This document shows, piece by piece, positions 43,143-51,218 of a DNA stretch of 54,591 nucleotides. Numbering within the stretch: position 1 is the stretch's first letter; every line of letters begins with the position of its first letter. A program made the position numbers and the translations under genes. Under the pieces are notes generated by a model. The model saw nothing but the letters and a program-made list of their open reading frames with translations. It was not told where the DNA came from and made no database searches. Source of the stretch: Bacteroidaceae bacterium (lineage in GTDB: Bacteria > Bacteroidota > Bacteroidia > Bacteroidales > Bacteroidaceae); contig JAFUVE010000029.1 of assembly GCA_017483765.1 (NCBI GenBank), positions 1 through 54,591 of the forward strand, given 5' to 3'.

Positions 43143-43240
43143 CCCATTCACCTCATTCCGCCCATTTCACCCATTCACCCCATTTCACCCCATTTCACCC
43201 ATTCTGCCCATTACGCCCCATTACGCCCATTCAGCCCATT
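43143..43240. repeat. CCCATTnnn tandem repeat block
   Basis: About ten units of 9-10 bp built on CCCATT followed by TCAC/ACGC-type fillers. It is much too short in unit to be CRISPR. It shares the 9-bp period of the T9SS spacers but not their sequence. Confidence 0.75.
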
Positions 43241-43317
43241 TTTTTGCACAAACCTATAGTTGTGTGCAAACTTTCTACACATTTTTGCTCAATCTGTGCA
43301 CAAATAGGACTTTTATT

Positions 43318-43348
43318 TTTGCCAACTCAAATAAAATGAGTAACTTTG
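43318..43348 (+). promoter_or_regulatory. Promoter of the etfB-etfA-acyl-CoA dehydrogenase operon
   Basis: TTTG (43318-43321), 19 bases, TAACTTTG (43341-43348): both boxes and the spacing are consensus. Confidence 0.85.
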
Positions 43349-43442
43349 CATGCGTTTTTAGGGGAGATAGGATAAAAAGAGAGTTTTTATAACTACTGTA
43401 TACATAGAATTTTTTAACTATCACATTAAGTATAATTTATTT

Positions 43443-44315
43443 ATGGGTTTAAAAATCATTGTACTCGCGAAGCAGGTGCCAGACACCAGAAACGTCGGTC
43501 CTGACGCGATGACTCCTGAGGGCACAGTGAACCGTGCGGCTCTGCCGGCTGTGTTCAACCCTGAGGACCTCAATGCCTTGGAACAGGCACTAAGACTGAA
43601 GGATGCGAATCCGGGTTCCACCATCACCATGCTCACCATGGGTCTGCCGAAAGCAACGGAAGTGCTCCGTGAAGGACTCTTCAGAGGGGCGGACAAAGGC
43701 GTACTCCTGACCGACCGCGCACTCGGTGGAGCCGACACGCTCGCTACCAGCTACTCCCTGGCACAGGCCATCAAGAAAATAGGTGACTTCGACATCATCA
43801 TCGGTGGACGTCAGGCTATCGACGGTGACACAGCTCAGGTTGGACCGCAGGTGGCTGAGAAGCTCGGACTCACACAAATCACATACACCGAGGAAATTCT
43901 CGAATGTACGAAAGAGAAGATTGTGGCTCGCAGGCATATCGACGGAGGTGTCGAGACCGTGGAGGGACCGATGCCGATCGTCATCACTGTCAACGGATCT
44001 GCAGCTCCTTGCCGCAGCCGCAACATCAAGCTCGTCATGAAATACAAGAACGCCAAGACCCAGCAGGAAATCGACGCGCTGCCGGAAGAGCAGAAGGCTT
44101 TCTACGCTGAACGCCCCTACCTCACCATCACTCAGTGGGGTGCTGCCGACATCGACGCCGACCCGAACCAGATTGGTAAGGCAGGTTCGCCTACGAACGT
44201 GAAAGCTGTGAAGAGCATCGTATTCAAGGCCAAGGAGAACCAGACACTCACGGCCAGCGACGCTGACATCGAGGGACTGATTGTCGAACTCATTGAAAAC
44301 AACACCATAGGATAA
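43443..44315 (+). CDS. etfB: Electron transfer flavoprotein beta subunit
   Basis: A 290-residue protein. It binds the AMP or second FAD part of ETF and carries electrons from an acyl-CoA dehydrogenase. Signatures are KIIVLAKQVPDTRNV, NPEDLNALEQALRLKD, DIIIGGRQAIDGDTAQVGPQ and SIVFKAKENQTLTASDADIE. It is followed by etfA after 13 bp and an acyl-CoA dehydrogenase, all behind one consensus promoter. Confidence 0.97.
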   Translation: MGLKIIVLAKQVPDTRNVGPDAMTPEGTVNRAALPAVFNPEDLNALEQALRLKDANPGSTITMLTMGLPKATEVLREGLFRGADKGVLLTDRALGGADTLATSYSLAQAIKKIGDFDIIIGGRQAIDGDTAQVGPQVAEKLGLTQITYTEEILECTKEKIVARRHIDGGVETVEGPMPIVITVNGSAAPCRSRNIKLVMKYKNAKTQQEIDALPEEQKAFYAERPYLTITQWGAADIDADPNQIGKAGSPTNVKAVKSIVFKAKENQTLTASDADIEGLIVELIENNTIG

Positions 44316-44328
44316 AACCCGGACAGAC

Positions 44329-45369
44329 ATGAACAACGTATTCGTATATTGTGAACTTGAAGGCAACAAGGTTGCCGAGGTAAGTCAGGAGTTACTCACG
44401 AAAGGACGTAAACTCGCCAACACACTTGGCGTACAGCTCGAGGCTGTATGCGTAGGTGCAGGACTCGAAGGAGTTGAGAAGCAGATTATCCCTTACGGTG
44501 TTGACAAAGTACACGTGTTCGACGCACCGGGACTTTTCCCCTACACTTCTCTTCCACACACTTCCGCTGTGGTCAACCTCTTCAAGGAGGAGCAGCCGCA
44601 GATCTGCCTCATGGGTGCCACCGTCATCGGACGTGACCTCGGTCCACGTGTGTCATCGGCTCTCCACTCTGGTCTGACTGCCGACTGCACACAGCTCGAA
44701 ATCGGTGAGTTCGACATGAACGTGAAGAACGAGGCTGGAGAGATGGTGAAGAAGCACTATGAGAACCAGCTCTATCAGATCCGTCCGGCTTTCGGAGGCT
44801 CTATCATCGCCACCATCGTCAACCCGGAGCACCGCCCGCAGATGGCAACTGTGCGTGAGGGTGTGATGAAGATGGAGATTCTCGATGAGAACTACAAAGG
44901 AGAGGTTATCCGCCACGACGTGGACAAGTACGTGCCTGTGACTGACTATGTGGTCAAGGTGCTCGACCGCCACGTGGAGGCTGCGAAGAACAACCTCAAG
45001 GGCGCAAACATCATCGTGGCAGGTGGCTACGGTGTAGGATCTGCAGAAGGGTTCAACCTCCTCTTCGAGTTCGCCAAGGAAATCCACGCTGAGGTGGGAG
45101 CCAGCCGTGCCGCTGTCGACGCAGGATGGATCGACCACGACCGTCAGATTGGACAGACCGGTGTCACCGTTCGTCCGAAAGTGTACATCGCATGCGGTAT
45201 CTCTGGCGCTATTCAGCACATCGCAGGTATGAAAGAGGCTGGTATCATCATCTCTATCAACTCTGACCCCAACGCGCCGATCAACCAGATTGCAGACTAT
45301 ATCATCACAGGAACTATCGAGGAGGTTCTTCCTAAATTCATCAAGTATTACAAGAAAAACAGCAAATAA
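44329..45369 (+). CDS. etfA: Electron transfer flavoprotein alpha subunit
   Basis: A 346-residue FAD protein, partner of EtfB. The C-terminal FAD-binding domain is intact: IIVAGGYGVGSAEGFNLLF, VGASRAAVDAGWIDHDRQIG, QTGVTVRPKVYIACGISGA and the terminal INSDPNAPINQIADYIITG. The N-terminal domain shows LFPYTSLPHTSAVVNLF and CLMGATVIGRDLGPRVSSAL. It starts 13 bp after etfB and ends 2 bp before the dehydrogenase, so one operon is certain in layout. Confidence 0.97.
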   Translation: MNNVFVYCELEGNKVAEVSQELLTKGRKLANTLGVQLEAVCVGAGLEGVEKQIIPYGVDKVHVFDAPGLFPYTSLPHTSAVVNLFKEEQPQICLMGATVIGRDLGPRVSSALHSGLTADCTQLEIGEFDMNVKNEAGEMVKKHYENQLYQIRPAFGGSIIATIVNPEHRPQMATVREGVMKMEILDENYKGEVIRHDVDKYVPVTDYVVKVLDRHVEAAKNNLKGANIIVAGGYGVGSAEGFNLLFEFAKEIHAEVGASRAAVDAGWIDHDRQIGQTGVTVRPKVYIACGISGAIQHIAGMKEAGIIISINSDPNAPINQIADYIITGTIEEVLPKFIKYYKKNSK

Positions 45370-45371
45370 TC

Positions 45372-47081
45372 ATGGCTAATATATATACGGACAATCCAGA
45401 GATCAAGTTCCACATGCAGCACGAGCTCATGAAGAGAATCGTGGAGCTCAAGGAGCGTGGATTTGAGGACAAGGACAAATACGACTATGCGCCTCAGAAC
45501 TTCGAGGACGCGATGGACAACTACGACCGCACACTCGACATCGTGGGTGACGTCACTTCTAACGTCGTGGCTCCCAACGCAGAGGATGTGGACGCGGAGG
45601 GACCTCACTGCGAGAACGGACGCGTGCGCTACGCTTCCAAGACCTACGAGAACCTCGACGCCACCATCAAGGCTGGCATGAACGGTATGACAATGCCTCG
45701 TCGTTACGAAGGTCTGAACCTGCCTATCACCGTCTACACGGCTGCCAACGAGATTGTCAGCGCAGGCGACGCCGGATTCGAGAACATCTGGTCGCTCCAG
45801 GACTGCATCGAGACACTCTATGAGTTCGGTAGCGAGGACCAGCGTCAGCGTTTCGTTCCGCGCGTTTGCCACGGTGAGACCATGTCAATGGACCTCACCG
45901 AGCCGGATGCCGGTTCAGACCTGCAGAGCGTCATGCTCAAGGCTACTTACTCCGAGGAGGAGGGATGCTGGCTGCTTAACGGTGTGAAGCGATTCATCAC
46001 CAACGGCGACTCTGACATCCACCTCGTGCTCGCCCGTTCTGAAGAGGGCACTCGCGACGGACGTGGACTTTCCATGTTCATCTACGACAAGCGTCAGGGT
46101 GGCGTCAACGTACGCCGCATCGAGAACAAGCTGGGTATTCACGGAAGCCCTACTTGCGAGCTCGTCTACAAGAACGCGAAGGCTGAGCTTTGCGGCGACC
46201 GCAAGCTGGGTCTGATCAAATACGTGATGGCACTCATGAACGGTGCACGTCTCGGAATCGCAGCTCAGTCGGTAGGTATCGAGCAGAGCGCATACGACGA
46301 AGGACTGGCATACGCCCGCGACCGCAAGCAGTTCGGCAAGGAAATCATCAACTTCCCGGCTGTCTACGATATGCTCGCCACGATGAAGGCCAAGCTCGAC
46401 GCCGGTCGTTCGCTGCTCTATATGACCGCACGCTACGTAGACATCTACAAGGCTCTCGAGGACATCGCACGCGACCGCAAGCTCACACCGGAAGAGCGTC
46501 AGGAACTCAAGAAATACTCTCGTCTGGCCGACGCGTTCACGCCGCTGGCCAAGGGTATGAACTCTGAGTTCGCCAACCAGAACGCCTACGACTCCATCCA
46601 GATTCACGGTGGTTCGGGCTTCATGCTCGAGTACAAGTGCCAGCAGCTCTACCGCGACGCACGTATCACCAGCATCTACGAGGGTACCACTCAGCTCCAG
46701 ACCGTGGCTGCGCTCCGCTACATCACCAACGGAACCTACCTCGGCATCATCCGCGACTACGAGGCACTCGGAGCACTTCCTGAGTATGAGGCTTACATGA
46801 ACCGCATCAAGGAGATGGCCAGCAAGCTTGAGGCAGCCACCAACGCTGTCAAGGAGCAGGCTAACCAGGAGTTCACTGACTTCTGCTCTCGCAAGCTCTA
46901 TGAGATCACGGCTTACACCATCATGAGCCACCTCATCCTGCAGGACACCCAGAAGGCGCCTGAGCTCTTCGCTAAGAGCCTCAACGTGTTCATCAACCAT
47001 GCGGAGAGCGAAGTGGAGAAGCACTTCAACTACATCCGCAAGATGACTCCGGAGCTCCTCGACAACTACCGTGCAGAATAA
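45372..47081 (+). CDS. Acyl-CoA dehydrogenase, long Bacteroidota form
   Basis: A 569-residue FAD enzyme that oxidises an acyl-CoA to enoyl-CoA (or works in reverse), with ETF as partner. Motifs are MSMDLTEPDAGSDLQSVML, CWLLNGVKRFITNGDSD, YARDRKQFGKEIINFP, IQIHGGSGFMLEYKCQQLY and RDARITSIYEGTTQLQ. An N-terminal helical part and a C-terminal extension of about 120 residues (ALPEYEAYMNRIKEMASKL) make it longer than the usual 380-residue enzymes. Substrate chain length is not clear. A butyryl- or propionyl-type step is possible but not shown. Confidence 0.95.
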   Translation: MANIYTDNPEIKFHMQHELMKRIVELKERGFEDKDKYDYAPQNFEDAMDNYDRTLDIVGDVTSNVVAPNAEDVDAEGPHCENGRVRYASKTYENLDATIKAGMNGMTMPRRYEGLNLPITVYTAANEIVSAGDAGFENIWSLQDCIETLYEFGSEDQRQRFVPRVCHGETMSMDLTEPDAGSDLQSVMLKATYSEEEGCWLLNGVKRFITNGDSDIHLVLARSEEGTRDGRGLSMFIYDKRQGGVNVRRIENKLGIHGSPTCELVYKNAKAELCGDRKLGLIKYVMALMNGARLGIAAQSVGIEQSAYDEGLAYARDRKQFGKEIINFPAVYDMLATMKAKLDAGRSLLYMTARYVDIYKALEDIARDRKLTPEERQELKKYSRLADAFTPLAKGMNSEFANQNAYDSIQIHGGSGFMLEYKCQQLYRDARITSIYEGTTQLQTVAALRYITNGTYLGIIRDYEALGALPEYEAYMNRIKEMASKLEAATNAVKEQANQEFTDFCSRKLYEITAYTIMSHLILQDTQKAPELFAKSLNVFINHAESEVEKHFNYIRKMTPELLDNYRAE

Positions 47082-47104
47082 GCATCAACCATCATAAACC
47101 AAAA

Positions 47105-47136
47105 GAGGGCTGCCCAACAAGGCAGTCCTCTTTTTT
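47105..47136 (+). terminator. Terminator of the ETF/acyl-CoA dehydrogenase operon
   Basis: GAGGGCTGCC and GGCAGTCCTC form a 10-bp stem (one G-T pair) around CAACAA, followed by six T. It lies 23 bp after the stop codon. Confidence 0.92.
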
Positions 47137-47142
47137 ATGTAG

Positions 47143-47162
47143 AGACGCCCCGTGGGGCGTCT
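47143..47162. repeat. 20-bp palindrome AGACGCCCC-GT-GGGGCGTCT
   Basis: Perfect 9-bp arms around GT, directly behind the terminator. Its high G+C and lack of a T-run make it a repeat-like palindrome rather than a second strong terminator. Confidence 0.6.
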
Positions 47163-47224
47163 TGTAACTAAAACCATACCGCATGGCAAATAGCCGAATA
47201 AAAAAATAACCAAATAAATAGGAA

Positions 47225-47286
47225 AACTTTGGAACAGCGAGTGCAAAGTTAAGCTTGCTTAAACTTTGCCGAGTCGTGACAAAGTT
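47225..47286 (-). repeat. 62-nt hairpin repeat, copy C
   Basis: The same 62-nt length as copies A and B, but with AACTTTG/CAAAGTT ends and GCAAAGT/ACTTTGC inner arms. Aligned to copy B without gaps, six base pairs are exchanged on both sides. It is followed by CATGAAATAAA and two TCGTAAA heptamers. Confidence 0.72.
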
Positions 47287-47322
47287 CATGAAATAAATCG
47301 TAAATCGTAAATACAAAAAAAA

Positions 47323-48357
47323 TTAAAAATGGTCCGATGGTGAAACCTTATGCTTGACGAAGAAATACACATTCTCCATTGCGTTGAACAGCCACCATCG
47401 CTTCACCGGCGTATATCCGGGCTTGATACGCAGGTTCCAGGATATACGGCGAGTCTCTATGGTATTAAGTATTTCTGTGAACTGGCTCTTGATTTCCTGA
47501 CGTTCCTCGGCCGTGAACTGCTTCCGGTAGAGATAATAGAAATAATAGCAGTCCACGACGATGAGCCAACGGTGGGACTCATAGAAGTCGAGGATTTTCT
47601 GGCTCTCGCTGTCGCTGCCGAGCATGCCGGCTTCTGCCTCCCGTTCCAGCGTGCGTTTCAGGTTCAGATTGGCAAACATATACTCGAAACGCAATATTGT
47701 GGGCTTGCTCGTCGATGCGTCCTTGTGCTTCAGATAGAAATATTCGCCTTCGCTGAAGACGACATGGCGGGAATGAAGATAATGGACGCACGTCGTGTTG
47801 TCGTCGCTATACAGGCGGCAACTCGTGTCGTAAGGATACTGACGGAACAACTCGGCCCGGGCCAGGTAAAGACCGTGGATGCTCTGGTCGAGGCTCAGCA
47901 CGAACGCGTCCTTGCCGGTCATCAGCTTGTGGGTCGTGTGGTTCTCAAATTCTTCCATGCGTATTCCGTCACCCTCTTCCTCCGGATAGCACAACATCAG
48001 CTTGAACAACGCACAGTCGCACTTCTCACTCTCGTTCAGCGCGTTGTAGGCCTTCTCCAATGAGTCGGGCGCAAACCAGTCGTCGCTGTCCAGCATCGTG
48101 ATGAACTCGCCGTCAGCCAACTTGATGCCCTCGTTGCGGGCCACGGCCTGGCCGCGGTTCTCCTCCTGCTCAAGCACCAACACCCGCGGATCTTTCTCCG
48201 CATATTCATGGAGTATCGAGAGCGTGGAGTCTGTGGAGTGGTCGTCTATACAGATTATCTGGATGTCAGATAAGGTTTGTGAACAGAGCGAGTCAAGGCA
48301 TTTCCGGATGTGGGCCTCGTCGTTGTACACGGCGGTCAAAACACTGATCTTACTCAT
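47323..48357 (-). CDS. Family 2 glycosyltransferase
   Basis: A 344-residue GT-A enzyme, cytosolic or membrane-bound. It would transfer a sugar from a nucleotide donor. The nucleotide-binding start ISVLTAVYNDEAHIRKCLDS, the conserved IICIDDHSTDSTLSIL and the metal-binding EFITMLDSDDWFAPDSLE are intact, and RLYSDDNTTCVHYLHS follows in the acceptor part. It overlaps the flippase gene by 8 bp, so both are translated from one message and probably build one surface glycan. Confidence 0.92.
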   Translation of the reverse strand: MSKISVLTAVYNDEAHIRKCLDSLCSQTLSDIQIICIDDHSTDSTLSILHEYAEKDPRVLVLEQEENRGQAVARNEGIKLADGEFITMLDSDDWFAPDSLEKAYNALNESEKCDCALFKLMLCYPEEEGDGIRMEEFENHTTHKLMTGKDAFVLSLDQSIHGLYLARAELFRQYPYDTSCRLYSDDNTTCVHYLHSRHVVFSEGEYFYLKHKDASTSKPTILRFEYMFANLNLKRTLEREAEAGMLGSDSESQKILDFYESHRWLIVVDCYYFYYLYRKQFTAEERQEIKSQFTEILNTIETRRISWNLRIKPGYTPVKRWWLFNAMENVYFFVKHKVSPSDHF

Positions 48358-49840
48358 GGCGACGGCGGAATTTGGATTTTAGTTTTTCTATGAACTGGGT
48401 CTCTTTGGAAAGTATGCGGACGGACAAACCGAGGGAAAGCAGGCCCAACAGTCCTCCAAGGCACCATCTTACCCATCCGTGGCTATGGAAAGCCAGGACG
48501 ATGGCGCAGCAGAGCAAAAGACCATGGGCCACGTATATCCACATGTGACTGAAGTCGAATCGGAAATGATAACGCCAGCGGTACAGGCCGTAAATCATCA
48601 GAAGGTCAAGCAGACCGCAGGCAGATATCGTGAAGCCCGTGGCGGCAAGCCCCCACTTGGCGTAAGCATAAGGCACAACGACGGCTATCAGCACATCATA
48701 CACCAACTCGGTCAGCATATACATCTTAGAGTCTCCACGGGCCAGGGCCAGGTAACTTACTGGAAGGCACAACGCGCGGAAATACATGAACAGCAACGCA
48801 CCAATCGACATGCTGACACAGTCCACGAAGGCCTGTGTAAACAAGATCGGGATGATTAACGGCATGCCGATGGCAAAGAAGATGAGAAACGGGGAAATCA
48901 GCAGCACACAGACTTCTATCTGATGGTTCACCGTGTCGTTCTGAAGACGGATGTCGCCTCCTGTCGACGACAGGCGTGGATAATAGTCGGCATCCATCGC
49001 GCTGAAGATAATCGAGGCATACACCACGGCCATCGTGTAGCCACGATTGTAAAGACCCACATCGCCCAGACCGTTCGACTGCTCGATGAAATAATTCACA
49101 AACAGCTCGCTTCCCTTGCCGAACAGGCCGGCCACTATCAGGCCGATGCCCAGGCGGAGCATCGGCACTCCTTCACGAAGATACTCACGGGAGAAAAGGC
49201 CCAGACGGTAAGGAAAGCCTTGGGCGGAATAATGAAGAGTGGTCAGCATCACAAGCAACTGACTCAGCAACAAAGCGTATGGGATGCTTTCGCTTCGCAT
49301 GAAATAGAAGCAGGGAGCAAAAACGGCCAGGATGATGAATGCCACCAGCACGGACACTTTCGTCAGACTCATCAGCCGTTTCGTCCCTTTCAGCACGGCC
49401 ATCTCTCCTCCGGTCACGGCCATCATCAGAATCACGGGCGACACAACAAGGAAATTCACCGTCTTGTAGCTCTCCGACAACAGCCAATGGCAGCAGATGC
49501 AGGCCACCATGCCCAGCAGACCCACCATCACGCTGTAGGTGCGCAAAGTGGTCACGTAATGGAGCGTGCGCGCATGATTTTCCTGCGCCGACACCTCCGA
49601 CACATGTTTCACGCCGCTGATGGAGATGCCGAAATTGGTCGACTCGCTCAGCAGGTTTGTCGCCTTGTTGTACATGTCGAGCATGCCCATGCCCGACGGG
49701 CCTAAAAACATGGCGGCTATCTTGTTGCGGATGATGTTCATCAGCATGTTCAGCACCTGAACCAGCCCGAATATGCCGGTGTATTTCAGGATGTGATTCA
49801 GGCCACCATCGCGCTTATTATGTTGTTTTTCTTTGCTCAT
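48350..49840 (-). CDS. Polysaccharide flippase (Wzx/MATE-like O-antigen translocase)
   Basis: A 496-residue membrane protein with about 14 helices. It would move a lipid-linked glycan across the inner membrane. Family pieces are GIFGLVQVLNMLMNIIRNKI, FLGPSGMGMLDMYNKATNLL, SGMKHV-like SGVKHVSEVSA and DVGLYNRGYTMAVVYASIIF. Several later segments (LLLCCAIVLAFHSHG, WCLGGLLGLLSLGLSV) are strongly hydrophobic. It overlaps the glycosyltransferase gene by 8 bp. No polymerase is next to it, so the rest of the glycan pathway lies elsewhere. Confidence 0.92.
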   Translation of the reverse strand: MSKEKQHNKRDGGLNHILKYTGIFGLVQVLNMLMNIIRNKIAAMFLGPSGMGMLDMYNKATNLLSESTNFGISISGVKHVSEVSAQENHARTLHYVTTLRTYSVMVGLLGMVACICCHWLLSESYKTVNFLVVSPVILMMAVTGGEMAVLKGTKRLMSLTKVSVLVAFIILAVFAPCFYFMRSESIPYALLLSQLLVMLTTLHYSAQGFPYRLGLFSREYLREGVPMLRLGIGLIVAGLFGKGSELFVNYFIEQSNGLGDVGLYNRGYTMAVVYASIIFSAMDADYYPRLSSTGGDIRLQNDTVNHQIEVCVLLISPFLIFFAIGMPLIIPILFTQAFVDCVSMSIGALLFMYFRALCLPVSYLALARGDSKMYMLTELVYDVLIAVVVPYAYAKWGLAATGFTISACGLLDLLMIYGLYRWRYHFRFDFSHMWIYVAHGLLLCCAIVLAFHSHGWVRWCLGGLLGLLSLGLSVRILSKETQFIEKLKSKFRRRHE

Positions 49841-50088
49841 GGATAATTTGTCACAATAATTTAACGTTTTTTTATCGTTTATATTGCAAAAATCCGTATC
49901 TTTGTGCTGAATTTAATCACAGGGCACCTGTCTCTGCTTAAATCACACCACCCGCCAGCAGTGCGGCACAACATCCCCATGCCCCACACCTGGCTCCAGG
50001 TGTCGGGTGCCCATTGCAATATCTAAACAAACTGAAAACTGACAACTGATAACTGATAACTGACAACTGATAACTGATAACTAAAAAT
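49841..50088. other. Divergent spacer before the dehydrogenase
   Basis: A TATCTTTG box (49897-49904) without a clear -33 would give a leader of about 180 nt. The leader holds an 18-bp palindrome ACACCTGG-CT-CCAGGTGT (49986-50003), a 7-bp distant pairing GGGCACC/GGTGCCC, and eight heptamers. Confidence 0.5.
50030..50085. repeat. AACTGAt heptamer array before the dehydrogenase start
   Basis: Eight uninterrupted 7-bp units (AACTGAA, AACTGAC, AACTGAT and so on, ending AACTAAA), 3 bases before the ATG. It is the clearest of several heptamer arrays in the window. Confidence 0.9.
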
Positions 50089-51048
50089 ATGAAAATCGTA
50101 ATTCTTGACGCATACACTTCCAATCCCGGCGACCTCTCATGGGATGGACTTTCTGAACTGGGCGAGCTCCACGTCTACGAACGGACAGAGACGCCCGAGC
50201 TTGTTGTGGAGCGATGCAAAGGCGCTGAAATCGTGCTCACCAACAAGACCATCCTAAGCGCAGAAATCCTCAACCAACTGCCCCGCCTGCTCTATATCGG
50301 GGTTTTGGCAACGGGCTACAACGTGGTGGATTTCGAAGCAGCAAGGAAACAACATATTGTCGTCACGAACATTCCGGCATACAGCACCGACAGCGTGGCG
50401 CAGGCGACATTCGCGCATATACTCAACATCACAAACCGGGTGGGTGACTATGCGGACGGAATCGCACATGGAAAATGGGAGCAGTCAAAAGACTTCTCCT
50501 ACCTCTCCTACCCTCTCCATGAGCTTACGGGACAGACCATCGGTATTGTCGGCCTCGGAAACATCGGAACGAAAGTGGCTAAGATTGCATTGGCTTTCGG
50601 TATGAAAGTCATCGCCTTCACATCGAAAGAGCAGGAAGCACTCCCCGAAGGCATTGTCAGGATGAACATGGACGACCTCTTCGAGACGGCCGACATCATC
50701 AGCCTGCACTGTCCGCTGACCGAATCCACACGCCATCTCGTCAACAAAGACCGGCTCGCCACGATGAAGCCGAACGCCATCATCATCAACACCGGACGCG
50801 GACCATTGGTGGACGATCAGGCACTGGCCGACGCGCTCAATGCCGGAACCATACAGGCTTACGGGGCTGACGTCATCACCCAGGAGCCGCCACGCGACGG
50901 CAACCCGCTTCTGTCTGCCCGCAACGCCTTCTTCACCCCGCACATCGCATGGGCGACCTTCGAAGCCCGCCAGCGCCTTATTGACATCGCCACGGCCAAC
51001 GTCAAGGCCTTCATCAGCGGTTCCCCGCAAAACGTAGTGGAGTTCTAA
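50089..51048 (+). CDS. D-2-hydroxyacid dehydrogenase (glycerate/hydroxypyruvate type)
   Basis: A 319-residue NAD-dependent enzyme that reduces a 2-keto acid to the D-2-hydroxy acid. The NAD-binding GIVGLGNIGTKVAKIALAFG, the substrate Arg in IINTGRGPLVDDQALADAL, the catalytic Glu region (VITQEPPRDGNPLL) and the His in FFTPHIAWATFEAR are all present. The length is normal. A heptamer array lies directly before the ATG. The stop codon falls exactly at the truncated end of the C39-peptidase remnant on the other strand. Confidence 0.94.
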   Translation: MKIVILDAYTSNPGDLSWDGLSELGELHVYERTETPELVVERCKGAEIVLTNKTILSAEILNQLPRLLYIGVLATGYNVVDFEAARKQHIVVTNIPAYSTDSVAQATFAHILNITNRVGDYADGIAHGKWEQSKDFSYLSYPLHELTGQTIGIVGLGNIGTKVAKIALAFGMKVIAFTSKEQEALPEGIVRMNMDDLFETADIISLHCPLTESTRHLVNKDRLATMKPNAIIINTGRGPLVDDQALADALNAGTIQAYGADVITQEPPRDGNPLLSARNAFFTPHIAWATFEARQRLIDIATANVKAFISGSPQNVVEF

Positions 51049-51195
51049 AGACACACCCTCACGGGTGATGAAGCAGTGCCTACGAAGCATCTCCATGGAA
51101 TAGGTGCAGCCATAATAGGCGGCAACCATCCGAAGGCAAGCCGGGCCACAATCGGTGGCGTTATGCTGGGGGAAATGGGGAAAACGCTTATACAT
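51046..51195 (-). pseudogene. Truncated C39-peptidase (bacteriocin-processing ABC exporter) remnant
   Basis: About 50 residues at the 5' end of a C39-peptidase ABC exporter. The start reads YKRFPHFPQHNATDCGPACL, with the Gln and catalytic Cys of the peptidase, followed by RMVAAYYGCTYSMEMLRRHC and ITREGVSL. The family continues here for some 650 more residues (catalytic His/Asp, membrane domain, ATPase), but the frame then runs into the antisense of the dehydrogenase gene. Intact exporters cleave double-glycine leaders and export the peptide. The nearby leader peptide suggests this was its partner. Confidence 0.85.
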
Positions 51196-51218
51196 CACTC
51201 AATAAGACACTTACGTTC

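Larger units (their letters stand above)
43130..43442. other. Spacer between the xylanase and etfB
   Basis: A 313-bp gap. It holds the 9-bp repeat block (43143-43240), a hairpin TTGCACA/TGTGCAA (43244-43269) that may weakly end the xylanase transcript, and the etfB promoter. The leader after the promoter (about 95 nt) is A+T-rich and shows no known riboswitch. Confidence 0.55.

Noticed and set aside
43143-43240. Possible CRISPR array
   Set aside because: The unit is only about 9 bp and there are no unique spacers of normal length.
45915-47024. A 369-codon minus-strand frame
   Set aside because: Shadow of the acyl-CoA dehydrogenase, caused by strong codon bias.
48923-49705. A 260-codon plus-strand frame
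   Set aside because: Antisense to the flippase gene; no domain, no start signal.
50485-51045. Continuation of the C39-peptidase frame through the dehydrogenase gene
   Set aside because: Only the first 50 residues match the peptidase. The rest is the antisense of a complete dehydrogenase, so it was called a truncated remnant.
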